Source: Udaeobacter sp963725505 (GTDB lineage Bacteria > Verrucomicrobiota > Verrucomicrobiia > Chthoniobacterales > UBA10450). From it: a stretch of 64,000 bases of DNA. Under the pieces are notes generated by a model. That model worked only from the letters and a program-made list of their open reading frames with translations, was not told where the DNA came from and searched no databases. A program made the translations under genes and the position numbers. Location of the stretch: assembly GCA_963725505.1 (NCBI GenBank), contig CAVRYN010000007.1:310001-374000 (forward strand), in the 5' to 3' direction. Positions 49,757 through 57,553 of this stretch are shown in pieces (the stretch's first letter is position 1; each line of letters opens with the position of its first letter).

Positions 49757-49969
49757 TTAGTGAACGAGATAGAGCGCGTAGAAAACGATCGCCTCGGTCA
49801 ATGCGATGGCGAGAATTCCGTGCACGAGCACTTGCGTGAACGCACCAGGATTGCGACCGACCGCGCTGGTCATGCCTAAGCCGGTCAGGCCGATTCCGAT
49901 TCCGACGCCCATCGCGGCAAGCCCGACGTGAATGCTTCCGCTCAGTTCTGCTAGTATTGGTAGTATCAT
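49757..49969 (-). CDS. atpE: ATP synthase c subunit
   Basis: The 70-residue proteolipid of the rotor ring. Two membrane helices are separated by the conserved polar loop (AVGRNPGA). Helix one contains the Gly-rich GVGIGIGLTGLG, and helix two the ion-binding Glu in IALTEAIVFYALYL. The helix-one Gln typical of sodium-dependent rings is absent, so it is presumably proton-driven. ATG at 49969 is the true start; a longer open frame to 50584 lies within atpB and is not translated. The gene sits 47 bases after atpB. Confidence 0.96.
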   Translation of the reverse strand: MILPILAELSGSIHVGLAAMGVGIGIGLTGLGMTSAVGRNPGAFTQVLVHGILAIALTEAIVFYALYLVH

Positions 49970-50016
49970 ATTTTTCTTAGTTGGTTTTGCGATCTCGTCA
50001 CGAGATCGTTGAAAAA

Positions 50017-50916
50017 TCAGTGCGCGTGCTCCGGTCCCTCCTGGTGTTCTGCAATCAACATTGTGAAAACCGCAGTCAGCAGCATGAAAACGAGCGCCTG
50101 CACAAATCCCACAAGCACTTCGAGGAAATAAAACGGAATCGGCAGAATGGGCGACAGCCACGGGATCATCGTGGACATCGCTTCGAGAATGCTTTCGCCG
50201 GCATAAATATTTCCAAACAATCGAAAACTGAGCGCAATCGGGCGAAATAGAATCGAGATCACTTCGAGCCACCCGACGGCGAAAAAAATGACGATCATGA
50301 GGATCTTCACGATTCCGGATGACTCCCCTTTTGGGCCAAACAAATGTTTCAAGAATCCGCCGACACCGTTGGCCTGAATCGCCCAGACAAACCACATCAC
50401 GAAAAATATGGCCGACATCGCGGTCGTCATGTTTAGGTCCGCGTTGCCACCGCGCAGCAACGGCCGATCGACGTGAAAATTTCCTGTCGCGTCGTAATGG
50501 CCCCAACCAACAGTTCCGATTCCTGGAATTAGTCCAAACCAGTTCACGAACAGAATAAAAATGAAAATCGTCGCAAAAAACCAAAATCCTTTGGCCACTA
50601 ACTCACGGCCGATGATGTTTTCCAAAAAATTGTGCAAGCCCTCAACTAACCACTCCCAAAAATTTTGAATCCCGCTGGGGATTGCCTTAACCCGACGGGT
50701 TGCGATTTGTGAAAAAATGATGATGCCGGCGGCGACGATCCAGGTCACCAACATCGAGTTTGTGATTCCGAAGCCGCCGAACTGAACAAGCATCTGCGGT
50801 TTTAACGAGACGCCCTCGTGCTCAGCCGTGCCCGCTTCAGCTGCAAACGTCGATGTGGCAAGCATTGCGCTGGAAGCCAACGCCAGGATCGACATCAGTA
50901 AACAACGATTGCGCAT
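50017..50916 (-). CDS. atpB: ATP synthase a subunit
   Basis: The 299-residue proton-channel subunit of Fo. It starts with a signal-peptide-like helix (LLMSILALASSAMLATSTFAAE), which is unusual for this subunit though known from several phyla. Five to six membrane helices follow. The essential Arg is in PIALSFRLFGNIYAGE, with the partner polar residues in VGFVQALVFMLLTAVFTM. The C-terminus is short and acidic-His (EHQEGPEHAH). It is the first gene of the operon; no atpI or atpZ precedes it. Confidence 0.96.
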   Translation of the reverse strand: MRNRCLLMSILALASSAMLATSTFAAEAGTAEHEGVSLKPQMLVQFGGFGITNSMLVTWIVAAGIIIFSQIATRRVKAIPSGIQNFWEWLVEGLHNFLENIIGRELVAKGFWFFATIFIFILFVNWFGLIPGIGTVGWGHYDATGNFHVDRPLLRGGNADLNMTTAMSAIFFVMWFVWAIQANGVGGFLKHLFGPKGESSGIVKILMIVIFFAVGWLEVISILFRPIALSFRLFGNIYAGESILEAMSTMIPWLSPILPIPFYFLEVLVGFVQALVFMLLTAVFTMLIAEHQEGPEHAH

Positions 50917-50930
50917 TTTTTGGACACAGC

Positions 50931-51021
50931 TGTAGCCGGCATCGGTGATGCCGGCCTGCCGAGGTCATCCGCCTTCGTCCCGCACTCGCGGGATTACGGC
51001 GGCAAGGCAGCCCCGGCTACA
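50931..51021. repeat. Composite palindrome upstream of the ATP synthase operon
   Basis: TGTAGCCGG (50931-50939) pairs with CCGGCTACA (51013-51021). Within it lie the hairpins GCCGGCATC/GATGCCGGC (50935-50955) and CCCGC/GCGGG (about 50979-50992). It occupies the gap between the glycosyltransferase gene and atpB. Read on the minus strand it precedes atpB by 14 bases, so it would form part of the 5' leader if the promoter is further upstream. Confidence 0.65.
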
Positions 51022-51085
51022 ACTCGAACGCGCATATGAAAGCGCGTTTTGCGCAGATTGACAAACAAAATTCTCGGACGCGAAC

Positions 51086-52354
51086 TTATTTCGCTGGCAA
51101 TTCCTCGGCATATTGCGGAGCAAGCCGGGCAATTGGCTTCGATTTCACCGGCTCCGCAGCGCCATTCATTGTGATCGCTTCTTCGTAGAACGCTTCTAAC
51201 TGATCGATTTGGGCCTCTTGTTCGAATCGTTCGATCACGGTAGCGTGGGCACGTTCTCCCATTCGCTCTAACAAGACTGGCGAACTTGTGATTAGCTGCA
51301 TGGCATTCGCTAATCCGACGTGATCCTCCTCGGCGACCAGAAACCCGGTGCGCCCGTGATCAACCGCTTCCGGAATTCCACCATGACGTGTCGCGACCAC
51401 TGGCAATCCAGTGGCCATTGCTTCCAAAACCGAGTTCGGCACACCTTCCTGGTCTTGATTTGGAGATATTTCGCTCGGATGCAAAAACACATGCGAACTG
51501 GCATAAAGGTCCAGGAGCTCCGGTTGCGACAGAAATCCGACGAAGTGCACATCCCTGAGAATACCCAGCCCCCCGGCGAGCATTTCCAGTTCCGGTTGTA
51601 ATGGTCCTTTGCCAGCGATGAAGAATTCCGCGCCAGGATTATCTTTCTTAAAAATCGCAAAAGCGCGCAAGCTCGTGGCAACGCCTTTCTTCGGAATCAA
51701 CCTGCACGCCTGCACCACTCTCCATTTGCCATCTCGCGGCGGTTCTCTGTGCACGAGCGGGAATTCATTGAGCGGGATGCCAGTGCGATTAATGCGCAGC
51801 TTTTCCGGCGCGCAGCCCAATTGAATCAGCCGGTCGGCCAGCGATTGGGAACGCGCGAAGACGAGCGGGAGCGCATTAAAAAGACGACGCAATTTTCCCG
51901 GATAATCTTTGATCTCGGGTTTGTGCGCGACGTCGGCGCCATGGAAAGATACCACGCACGGTTTGTCCCACTGCTCGATGAAAGGAAGCAAGTGCACACC
52001 GGTATGACCAAAATAAATGTGCATGAGATCAGCGCAGTGCCGCTCCAACAATGAATCCAGCGTCTGATACTCGCCCCGATAGACAATGGGGGGCCGCCGT
52101 GCCACGAATTTTAGCCAGCCATGCACCAGCAGATTGGTGCGTCGCTTTGGAATGATTTCAATATCGTCAAACGGAAACCGCTCTGCATTCTGAACCTCTT
52201 TGGTGACTACGAAGGTATCGACGCCCCGCAGCGCTTTTACCTGCCGGTAAATGTGCAACATCTCCGGCTTAAGAAAGCTGGAGCAATAGCTAGCCACAAC
52301 CCGCCTACCCATACGACAGCGGCCAGTTTCGGCAGAGATTCTGAACTTGTCCAT
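51086..52354 (-). CDS. Family 4 glycosyltransferase
   Basis: About 422 residues, a GT-B retaining glycosyltransferase. The C-terminal donor domain has CRLIPKKGVATSLRAFAIF, FFIAGKGPLQPELEMLAGGLG, VHFVGFLSQPELLDLYASSHVFLHPS, and the EX7E motif in EGVPNSVLEAMATGLPVVATRHGGIPEAV. The N-terminal domain (SYCSSFLKPEMLHIYRQV, MHIYFGHTGVHLLPFI) resembles colanic-acid and exopolysaccharide glycosyltransferases. ATG at 52354 follows the Obg stop by one base and has GGGGA before it, so the two genes are in one transcript. Sugar and acceptor are unknown. Confidence 0.9.
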   Translation of the reverse strand: MDKFRISAETGRCRMGRRVVASYCSSFLKPEMLHIYRQVKALRGVDTFVVTKEVQNAERFPFDDIEIIPKRRTNLLVHGWLKFVARRPPIVYRGEYQTLDSLLERHCADLMHIYFGHTGVHLLPFIEQWDKPCVVSFHGADVAHKPEIKDYPGKLRRLFNALPLVFARSQSLADRLIQLGCAPEKLRINRTGIPLNEFPLVHREPPRDGKWRVVQACRLIPKKGVATSLRAFAIFKKDNPGAEFFIAGKGPLQPELEMLAGGLGILRDVHFVGFLSQPELLDLYASSHVFLHPSEISPNQDQEGVPNSVLEAMATGLPVVATRHGGIPEAVDHGRTGFLVAEEDHVGLANAMQLITSSPVLLERMGERAHATVIERFEQEAQIDQLEAFYEEAITMNGAAEPVKSKPIARLAPQYAEELPAK

Positions 52355-52355
52355 C

Positions 52356-53447
52356 TTAAATTCCCCGGGAAACAATATCTTTATCGTTCGTGATCCTCGC
52401 TGCGAGCGCCTCCTTTAATGCATCCATTCCCTCTCCTTTTGCTGCTGACGTCGGAATGATTTTCGTCTTCGGGAACCTCTCTTGCACCGCTTCCAGATTT
52501 TTCTTCGCATCCGGCAAATCCATCTTGTTGGCAACAACCAGCCACGGTCGCGATGAAAGCGCCGGATCATAAAGATCGATTTCGCGCCGAAGATTCTGCA
52601 AATCTTCCACCGGATTGCGTCCTTCGCTTCCGGCCACATCGATGACGAATAGTAAAATGCGGCAGCGCGTGATGTGCCGCAGGAATTCGTGGCCAAGACC
52701 AAGCCCTCGGTGCGCTCCTTCGATCAAGCCGGGAATGTCTGCAATGGTGGCGCGCCGGTAACCTGGAAATTCAATCACGCCAACAATCGGATGCAATGTG
52801 GTGAACGGATATGCCGCAACCTTGGGGCGGGCAGCGGAAATCCTCCGCAACAACGTCGATTTGCCAGCATTCGGATAACCAACCAATCCGGCATCCGCAA
52901 TCGTTCGTAGTTCGAGCAGGAAATATCCTTGCTCACCTTCTTGGCCTTCCGTGTATTGGCGCGGCGCGCGGTTGCGCGAGCTTTTGAAGTGCACATTGCC
53001 TTTGCCCCCTGCTCCACCGCGACAAAGCACAAATTCTTCGCCGTCGCGCGTGAGATCGACAATGAGAATTGCCGATTGCCAATTGCGAATTGCCAATTGC
53101 TCTGAATTCGACGTTGAGCGTTGAGCGTTGGGCGTTGGACGTTTTTCCTCCTGTGCCGGCCAAACGATTGTGCCTGCGGGAACCTTCACGATCTTATCCG
53201 CACCTGCTCGTCCCGTCATCTTCTTCCCCTTCCCGTGCCCACCGTTCTTTGCTTTGATAATCGGCTCGTAGAAAAGGTTGGTGAGATTATCGACATGCCG
53301 GTCGGCTCGCAGGATCACATCGCCGCCGCGTCCGCCATCGCCGCCATCAGGCCCGCCTTTCGGCACAAACTTCTCCCTCCGAAAACTGACGCACCCGCGC
53401 CCGCCATTTCCTGCTTGTACGAAAACTTTGACCCGGTCGACAAACAT
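52356..53447 (-). CDS. obg: GTPase Obg with an in-frame repeat insertion
   Basis: A 363-residue ribosome-associated GTPase. The N-terminal Obg fold is glycine-rich (FVQAGNGGRGCVSFRREKFVPKGGPDGGDGGRGGDV). The G domain has GYPNAGKSTLLRRI, FTTLHPIVGVIEF, ADIPGLIEGAHRGLGLGHEFLRHI, NKMD and TSAAKGEG. The usual extra C-terminal OCT domain is absent. Between KVPAGTIVW and DLTRDGEEFVLC, where about ten residues are normal, some 30 residues rich in Asn, Gln and Ser are inserted (about 98-128). The DNA there is a dispersed intergenic repeat. Frame and G domain are intact, so the protein is likely functional with an extra loop. Confidence 0.95.
   Translation of the reverse strand: MFVDRVKVFVQAGNGGRGCVSFRREKFVPKGGPDGGDGGRGGDVILRADRHVDNLTNLFYEPIIKAKNGGHGKGKKMTGRAGADKIVKVPAGTIVWPAQEEKRPTPNAQRSTSNSEQLAIRNWQSAILIVDLTRDGEEFVLCRGGAGGKGNVHFKSSRNRAPRQYTEGQEGEQGYFLLELRTIADAGLVGYPNAGKSTLLRRISAARPKVAAYPFTTLHPIVGVIEFPGYRRATIADIPGLIEGAHRGLGLGHEFLRHITRCRILLFVIDVAGSEGRNPVEDLQNLRREIDLYDPALSSRPWLVVANKMDLPDAKKNLEAVQERFPKTKIIPTSAAKGEGMDALKEALAARITNDKDIVSRGI
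53067..53153 (-). repeat. Dispersed-repeat insertion inside obg
   Basis: Read on the minus strand, CAACGCC and CAACGCT words are followed by alternating AATTGGCAATTCGCAATTGG words. The word CGCCCAACGCTCAACGTC-like sequence is also found in the intergenic gap at about 15604-15621. The length is a multiple of three and it contains no stop in the Obg frame. Confidence 0.7.
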
Positions 53448-53516
53448 GGCTTCTCCGCGTTACATGGTTAAAACGTTGAAGCGTTGAAGCGGTATGGCAT
53501 GCAATCCCAAAACGCT

Positions 53517-54719
53517 TTAACGTTTCAACGTCTCGTACAACTTCCTTGTTTTCTCCGCAATTGCAGCCCAGGCAAAATTCTCTTCCGCACGTTTGCGCCC
53601 GGCTTTGCCAAATCGTTGGCGCAGTTGCCGATCGTTTATTAACTGATTGATGCGCGTTGCGAGGTCTCGCGCGAACTTTTCGGGGTTTGTTGCTTCGAAT
53701 GGGCTTTCGTTCATTTGCTCCAGCGCAACGAGAAAGCCAGTTTCACCATCAACAACGACCTCTTTGATTCCGCCGACGGCGCTGGCCACAACCGCAGTTT
53801 CACAGGCCATCGCTTCAAGATTGATGATGCCGAATGGCTCGTAGATCGACGGGCAAACGAACACCGCCGCGTGCGAGTAAAGTTCGCAGGCGGTCTTTTG
53901 GTCCACCATTTCATCAATCCAGATGATTCCGCGGCGATGGGCTTTTGCACGTTCCACTGCGGTTTTCATTTCCTCCGCCATGCCCGGTGTATCCGGCGCG
54001 GCGGCGCAAAGCACGATCTGAAAATCCCGATCCATGAATTGGATTGCGCGTACGAGATGTTGGAATCCTTTTTGGCGGGTGATCCGGCCGACAAAAAGCA
54101 AGTACGGCGTATTCGGATCAATGCCGTAATGCTCGAGCGCGGCAGTTGAATCCACCTTCCGGTATTGGTCCAGATCGATCCCATTGTGAATCACATGCAC
54201 CCGCGTCGATTCGACATCGAACAGGCGCTCGATGTCGCGCTTGGTTTCGCTGGAAACGGCGATGACTGCATCCGCCATTTCCAACGCGGTTTTCTCTACC
54301 CAGACCGAAAAGTCATAGCCGCCAGCGAGCTGTTCGCGCTTCCACGGCCGAAGCGGCTCGAGCGAATGGACCGTAATGACAAGCGGGATGCCATAATTCT
54401 TTTTTGCCAGAATCCCGCCAAAATGAGTGTACCACGTGTGACAGTGCACCAGGTCGGCGTCGATGTTAGTGGTGTTGAAATCGATGCATCGTCGCACTGC
54501 CCCGAAAGCGGAGCGCAGTGGCTTCGGACAGGAGAAATCGCTCGTGTCGAGTTCGAAGCCGATGACCTTGAGGTTGCCTTCTTCAAGATGCTGGTCGCCA
54601 AAGCAACGCACTTCCACCGGCATTGTCTTTGCCAGCTCGCGCGAGAGATAACCCACGTGCACACCCGCACCGCCATAAATGTGCGGCGGATATTCGTTGG
54701 TGAGGAAAAGAACCTTCAC
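53517..54719 (-). CDS. glgA: Glycogen synthase-like glycosyltransferase (GlgA of the actinobacterial/GlgM type)
   Basis: A 400-residue GT-B enzyme. The N-terminal acceptor domain has LTNEYPPHIYGGAGVHVGYLSREL (family signature), LVHCHTWYTHFGG and VITVHSLEPLRPWK. The donor domain has LLFVGRITRQKGFQHLVRAI and SIYEPFGIINLEAMACETAVVASAVGGIKEVV with the EX7E pair. This matches the short GlgA/GlgM group, which uses ADP-glucose to extend glycogen or to make maltose 1-phosphate. No other glycogen gene is close. It lies between obg and a universal stress protein gene; a CGTTGAAGCG word repeat occupies the gap to obg. Confidence 0.88.
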   Translation of the reverse strand: MKVLFLTNEYPPHIYGGAGVHVGYLSRELAKTMPVEVRCFGDQHLEEGNLKVIGFELDTSDFSCPKPLRSAFGAVRRCIDFNTTNIDADLVHCHTWYTHFGGILAKKNYGIPLVITVHSLEPLRPWKREQLAGGYDFSVWVEKTALEMADAVIAVSSETKRDIERLFDVESTRVHVIHNGIDLDQYRKVDSTAALEHYGIDPNTPYLLFVGRITRQKGFQHLVRAIQFMDRDFQIVLCAAAPDTPGMAEEMKTAVERAKAHRRGIIWIDEMVDQKTACELYSHAAVFVCPSIYEPFGIINLEAMACETAVVASAVGGIKEVVVDGETGFLVALEQMNESPFEATNPEKFARDLATRINQLINDRQLRQRFGKAGRKRAEENFAWAAIAEKTRKLYETLKR

Positions 54720-54739
54720 GCGCGTTTAGGTCGTTGTAG

Positions 54740-54760
54740 CGGCGCCTGTGTCAAGCGCCG
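54740..54760. repeat. Short palindrome related to the lpxI-leader repeat
   Basis: CGGCGC (54740-54745) pairs with GCGCCG (54755-54760) around a TGTGTCAA-containing loop, preceded by TGTAG at 54735. It lies between the universal stress protein gene and glgA and repeats the TGTGTCAAGCGCC word of the 44400-44455 element. Confidence 0.5.
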
Positions 54761-54800
54761 AATCAGCGGAACCGGCGTTTCGTATTAACGCCCGATACAC

Positions 54801-55224
54801 TTACTTCGCGCGCACCAGCAGCACCGGCACATCGACCGCGTGGCGAACTTTGTCTGCAGTTGCGCCGTAAAGAATGTCGCTGATCAAACGATGCCCGTGC
54901 GTTGTCATGGCGATCAGATCGACATCTCTTTCGCGGGCGAGCTTGATGATTTCGTCGGACGGTTCCCCCAAGCGCCAAAACAGCATCGCACGTGAAGCCT
55001 TCTTTCGTCAGCTCGCGCGTTCGCGTTTCCAAATACGCGCGGTCGTCTTTCATCTCCTGGCTCTCGGCGAGCTTGAGTTGCTGGAAATTTCGCGCGACCC
55101 AGCCATCGGAGACGTGGACCAGGAACAGCTTCGCGCCGGTCATGCGCGCGAGCGGTTTGATGTGGGCCAGAATAGTTTCATCGGCGGGACTGTTTTCCAG
55201 CGGGATGAGAATGTGTCGATACAT
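54801..55224 (-). CDS. Universal stress protein (UspA family), frameshifted
   Basis: The first part reads MYRHILIPLENSPADETILAHIKPLARMTGAKLFLVHVSD and RELTKEGFTCDAVLALG, the N-terminal two thirds of a UspA fold. The rest, GEPSDEIIKLARERDVDLIAMTTHGH, then ISDILYGATADKVRHAVDVPVLLVRAK with the nucleotide-binding glycine motif, is in another frame. The frames join at a run of five C (54965-54969, five G on the coding strand). With four the protein is continuous (VLALGEPSDEI), about 141 residues, ending at 54801. As read, the first frame runs on to 54763 with nonsense. A homopolymer indel is either a real mutation or a sequencing error. Monocistronic, between mntH and glgA. Confidence 0.82.
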
Positions 55225-55345
55225 TTAAAATGAAGAAGCACGAATCACGAAACCAAGACGTCCAAACTCAGATTCGCCAACTCTGTATCATTCGAGTTTC
55301 AAATTTTCTTTCGACCTTCGGCATTCAGACTTCGTCATTTGGTTG

Positions 55346-56752
55346 TTACTGCGTCGGCATAGGCAGATGGAGAAAACGATAGAACGCTTTGAGCACAGCG
55401 TCAGGCATAAACGTGTCAAAGAGCAATTTCACATTGAGCACGATGATAATCGCCGCAGTCGTCCAGCCAAGAGTTTTCAACCAAAGCCGATTGGCGAATT
55501 CCCCCATCTTGGCTCTCTCATCGGTAAACCGCATCAGCGGCCAGACGGCGAAGCCGAGTTGCATGCTCAGAACCACCTGACTGGCCACCAACAACTGCGT
55601 GGTTTTACTTTCACCAAAAATTCCGATTACGGCCACTGCAGGAATAATCGCCAGCGCTCGGGTGATTAGGCGGCGAAGCCACGGTCGCAATCGGATGTTG
55701 AGAAAACCTTCCATTACCACCTGTCCAGCGAGCGTGCCGGTGAGAGTCGAATTCTGGCCCGAAGCGAGTAAGGCGACAGCGAAGAGCACGCTGGCAAAAC
55801 CGACGCCAAGGAGTGGGCTGAGCAGTTGATAGGCATCCTGAATTGCCGCCACTTCTTGATGGCCAGACCAATGGAAAACAGAGGCGGCCAGCACCAAGAT
55901 CGCAGCGTTGATAAAGAGCGCGAACATGAGCGCACCGGCCGAGTCGATGCTCGCGTACTTAATTGCCTCTCGTTTGCCTTGGGGAGTCTGCTCAAACTTG
56001 CGCGTCTGCACAATGGATGAATGCAGGTAAAGATTGTGCGGCATTACCGTCGCGCCGATGATGCCGATGCTGATATAAAGCATCTCCTGATTGGTGACGA
56101 TGCGCGGCCTCGGCACGAATCCGAGCATGACGCCTACGAGACTCGGCTTGGAGAAAATCAGCTCGGCTGCAAAGCAACTGGCGATGGTCGCGATCAACGT
56201 AATCACCAACGCCTCGATGTAACGGAAGCCCTTCGTCTGCAAGAAGAGCACGGCCAGAACATCAAACGCGGTGATAATGCATCCCCACACCAGCGGAATG
56301 CCGAAAAGGAGTTGTAAGGCGATGGCGGAGCCGACCACTTCGGCCAGATCGCACGCAGCGATAGCCGTTTCGCAGAGAATCCAGAGACACCAGACTGTCG
56401 GTGTCGAGTAGTGGTCCCGGCACGCTTGCGCGAGGTCGCGTCCGGTGGCAACGCCGAGCTTGATGCACAAATGCTGGAGCAGGATCGCCATGAAGTTAGA
56501 AATCATGACGACGACCAGGAGCGTGTAGCCAAATTTCGCGCCTCCCGCCAAATCCGTAGCCCAGTTGCCGGGGTCCATGTAACCGACTGCCACGAGAAAA
56601 CCAGGCCCGGAAAACGCGAGCAGCTTCCTCCAAAACGAAGCTGTCGTCGGAACGACAATACTGCGATGAACTTCCGGCAGCGAGACCCTGGCGGCGCTTC
56701 TTCGCCAAGCCACGCGATGTTTCGGTGCAGTTGTGATATCAGGCCCTGGCAT
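55346..56752 (-). CDS. mntH: Nramp-type divalent metal (Mn2+) transporter
   Basis: A 468-residue proton-coupled metal importer with about eleven helices. The metal-binding DPGN of helix 1 is in AVGYMDPGNWATDLAGGAKFGY, and the helix-6 motif is GATVMPHNLYLHS. Between them the FAAELIFS and related helices are normal. An N-terminal cytoplasmic extension of about 45 residues precedes the core. A divergent gene encodes an MntR-type regulator, and a DtxR/MntR-like operator lies between, so the gene is probably repressed at high manganese. Confidence 0.95.
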   Translation of the reverse strand: MPGPDITTAPKHRVAWRRSAARVSLPEVHRSIVVPTTASFWRKLLAFSGPGFLVAVGYMDPGNWATDLAGGAKFGYTLLVVVMISNFMAILLQHLCIKLGVATGRDLAQACRDHYSTPTVWCLWILCETAIAACDLAEVVGSAIALQLLFGIPLVWGCIITAFDVLAVLFLQTKGFRYIEALVITLIATIASCFAAELIFSKPSLVGVMLGFVPRPRIVTNQEMLYISIGIIGATVMPHNLYLHSSIVQTRKFEQTPQGKREAIKYASIDSAGALMFALFINAAILVLAASVFHWSGHQEVAAIQDAYQLLSPLLGVGFASVLFAVALLASGQNSTLTGTLAGQVVMEGFLNIRLRPWLRRLITRALAIIPAVAVIGIFGESKTTQLLVASQVVLSMQLGFAVWPLMRFTDERAKMGEFANRLWLKTLGWTTAAIIIVLNVKLLFDTFMPDAVLKAFYRFLHLPMPTQ

Positions 56753-56768
56753 CAGTCGTCTTGGTGAA

Positions 56769-56787
56769 TTAGGTTAGACTAATTTAG
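56769..56787. promoter_or_regulatory. Putative MntR/DtxR-type operator between mntH and mntR
   Basis: TTAGGTTAG (56769-56777), one base, then CTAATTTAG (56779-56787). The left half matches the DtxR/IdeR half-site consensus (TTAGGTTAG) perfectly and the right half at six of nine positions. It lies 17 bases upstream of the mntH start codon in the AT-rich divergent intergenic region, the expected place for an operator of the adjacent MntR. Assignment is by resemblance. Confidence 0.6.
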
Positions 56788-56865
56788 TTATATTTATATA
56801 TGATTCTGTCAACATTACAATTATTATATGGTTGACTATTATTCTAATGAGTCTAGTGTCGCCGC

Positions 56866-57306
56866 ATGCGAGTCAAGAAGACTTCCCAATCCGCCCTCGG
56901 TACTTCAGCCGCAGTGGAGGATTACCTTGAGCGCATCTTGGAACTCATTAATTCCAAAGGATATGCTCGGGTGATCGATATCGCAGCTGCATTGGAGATT
57001 TCGCAGGCGAGCGTGACGAACATGGTGCAGCGGCTCGATGCGGAGGGGCTTCTGAAATACGAGAAATATCGCGGGCTCATTTTGACCGCAGCCGGCAAGA
57101 ACCTGGCTCGCAAGATTGTGCACCGGCACAAACTTCTCACCGATTTTCTGCGACTGCTCGGGCTGGATGACCGCGTCATTTATCATGACGTGGAAGGAAT
57201 GGAACATCACATCAGCCCTTCGACTCTGCGCGCGATCCAGGCGCTGACCACGCAATTGCGACGACGACCGGCGTTACGCGCCGAGTTGGAAGCGGCCATT
57301 GCCTAG
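56866..57306 (+). CDS. mntR: Manganese-responsive transcription regulator
   Basis: A 146-residue DtxR/MntR family repressor. The winged-helix N-terminus has AVEDYLERILELINSKGYARVIDIAAALEISQASVTNMVQRLDAEGLLKYEKYRGL. The dimerisation and metal region has VHRHKLLTDFLRLLGL and YHDVEGMEHHIS. The Asp and Glu in VEDYLERI, the His in HRH and the Glu/His set in DVEGMEHH match the MntR metal ligands, pointing to Mn rather than Fe. There is no SH3-like third domain, as in MntR. It is divergent from mntH and should control it and possibly itself through the operator at 56769. Confidence 0.93.
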   Translation: MRVKKTSQSALGTSAAVEDYLERILELINSKGYARVIDIAAALEISQASVTNMVQRLDAEGLLKYEKYRGLILTAAGKNLARKIVHRHKLLTDFLRLLGLDDRVIYHDVEGMEHHISPSTLRAIQALTTQLRRRPALRAELEAAIA

Positions 57307-57308
57307 GC

Positions 57309-57328
57309 TAGTGGCGCACGCGCCACTA
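57309..57328. terminator. Palindrome after mntR, possible bidirectional terminator
   Basis: TAGTGGCGC (57309-57317) and GCGCCACTA (57320-57328) are perfect complements separated by two bases. It starts 3 bases after the mntR stop and touches the end of the convergent small gene, so it may end both transcripts. There is no T tract; it also resembles the dispersed TGTAG/CTACA family. Confidence 0.45.
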
Positions 57329-57508
57329 CAGACTACAGTTAAGCCCAACAATCGCTCCAGGACGACAACGAATCGTCAGCGTAATTGGGCAGCAACAGAC
57401 GGCGCAATCCTCGATCAGGATTTGTTCCGGCTGCGAAGTATCTATCTGGATCGGAAAAATTTCGCGGCAGTGTGGGCAGGTGATCTCGGTCTGCGTGATA
57501 AGGTCCAT
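57326..57508 (-). CDS. CPxCG-type cysteine-rich small protein
   Basis: A 60-residue protein: TCPHCREIFPIQIDTS, then EQILIEDCAVCCCPITLTI. It belongs to the CPxCG-motif family of small zinc-binding proteins common in Proteobacteria and Verrucomicrobia. The first motif here is CPHCR instead of CPxCG, while the second EDCxVCC motif is canonical. Four to five Cys can bind one zinc. Function is unknown. It is convergent with mntR and on the same strand as, and about 45 bases before, nothing downstream; the CNNM/CorC gene lies upstream on the same strand. Confidence 0.8.
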   Translation of the reverse strand: MDLITQTEITCPHCREIFPIQIDTSQPEQILIEDCAVCCCPITLTIRCRPGAIVGLNCSL

Positions 57509-57553
57509 GTTGTAGCCACGTCCCCGCGACCCTAACAGCGCGCAGCGCCATAT

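Noticed and set aside
49970..50584. An upstream extension of the atpE frame to 275 codons
   Set aside because: It overlaps atpB in another frame and is Arg/Cys-rich; the normal 70-residue c subunit begins at the ATG at 49969.
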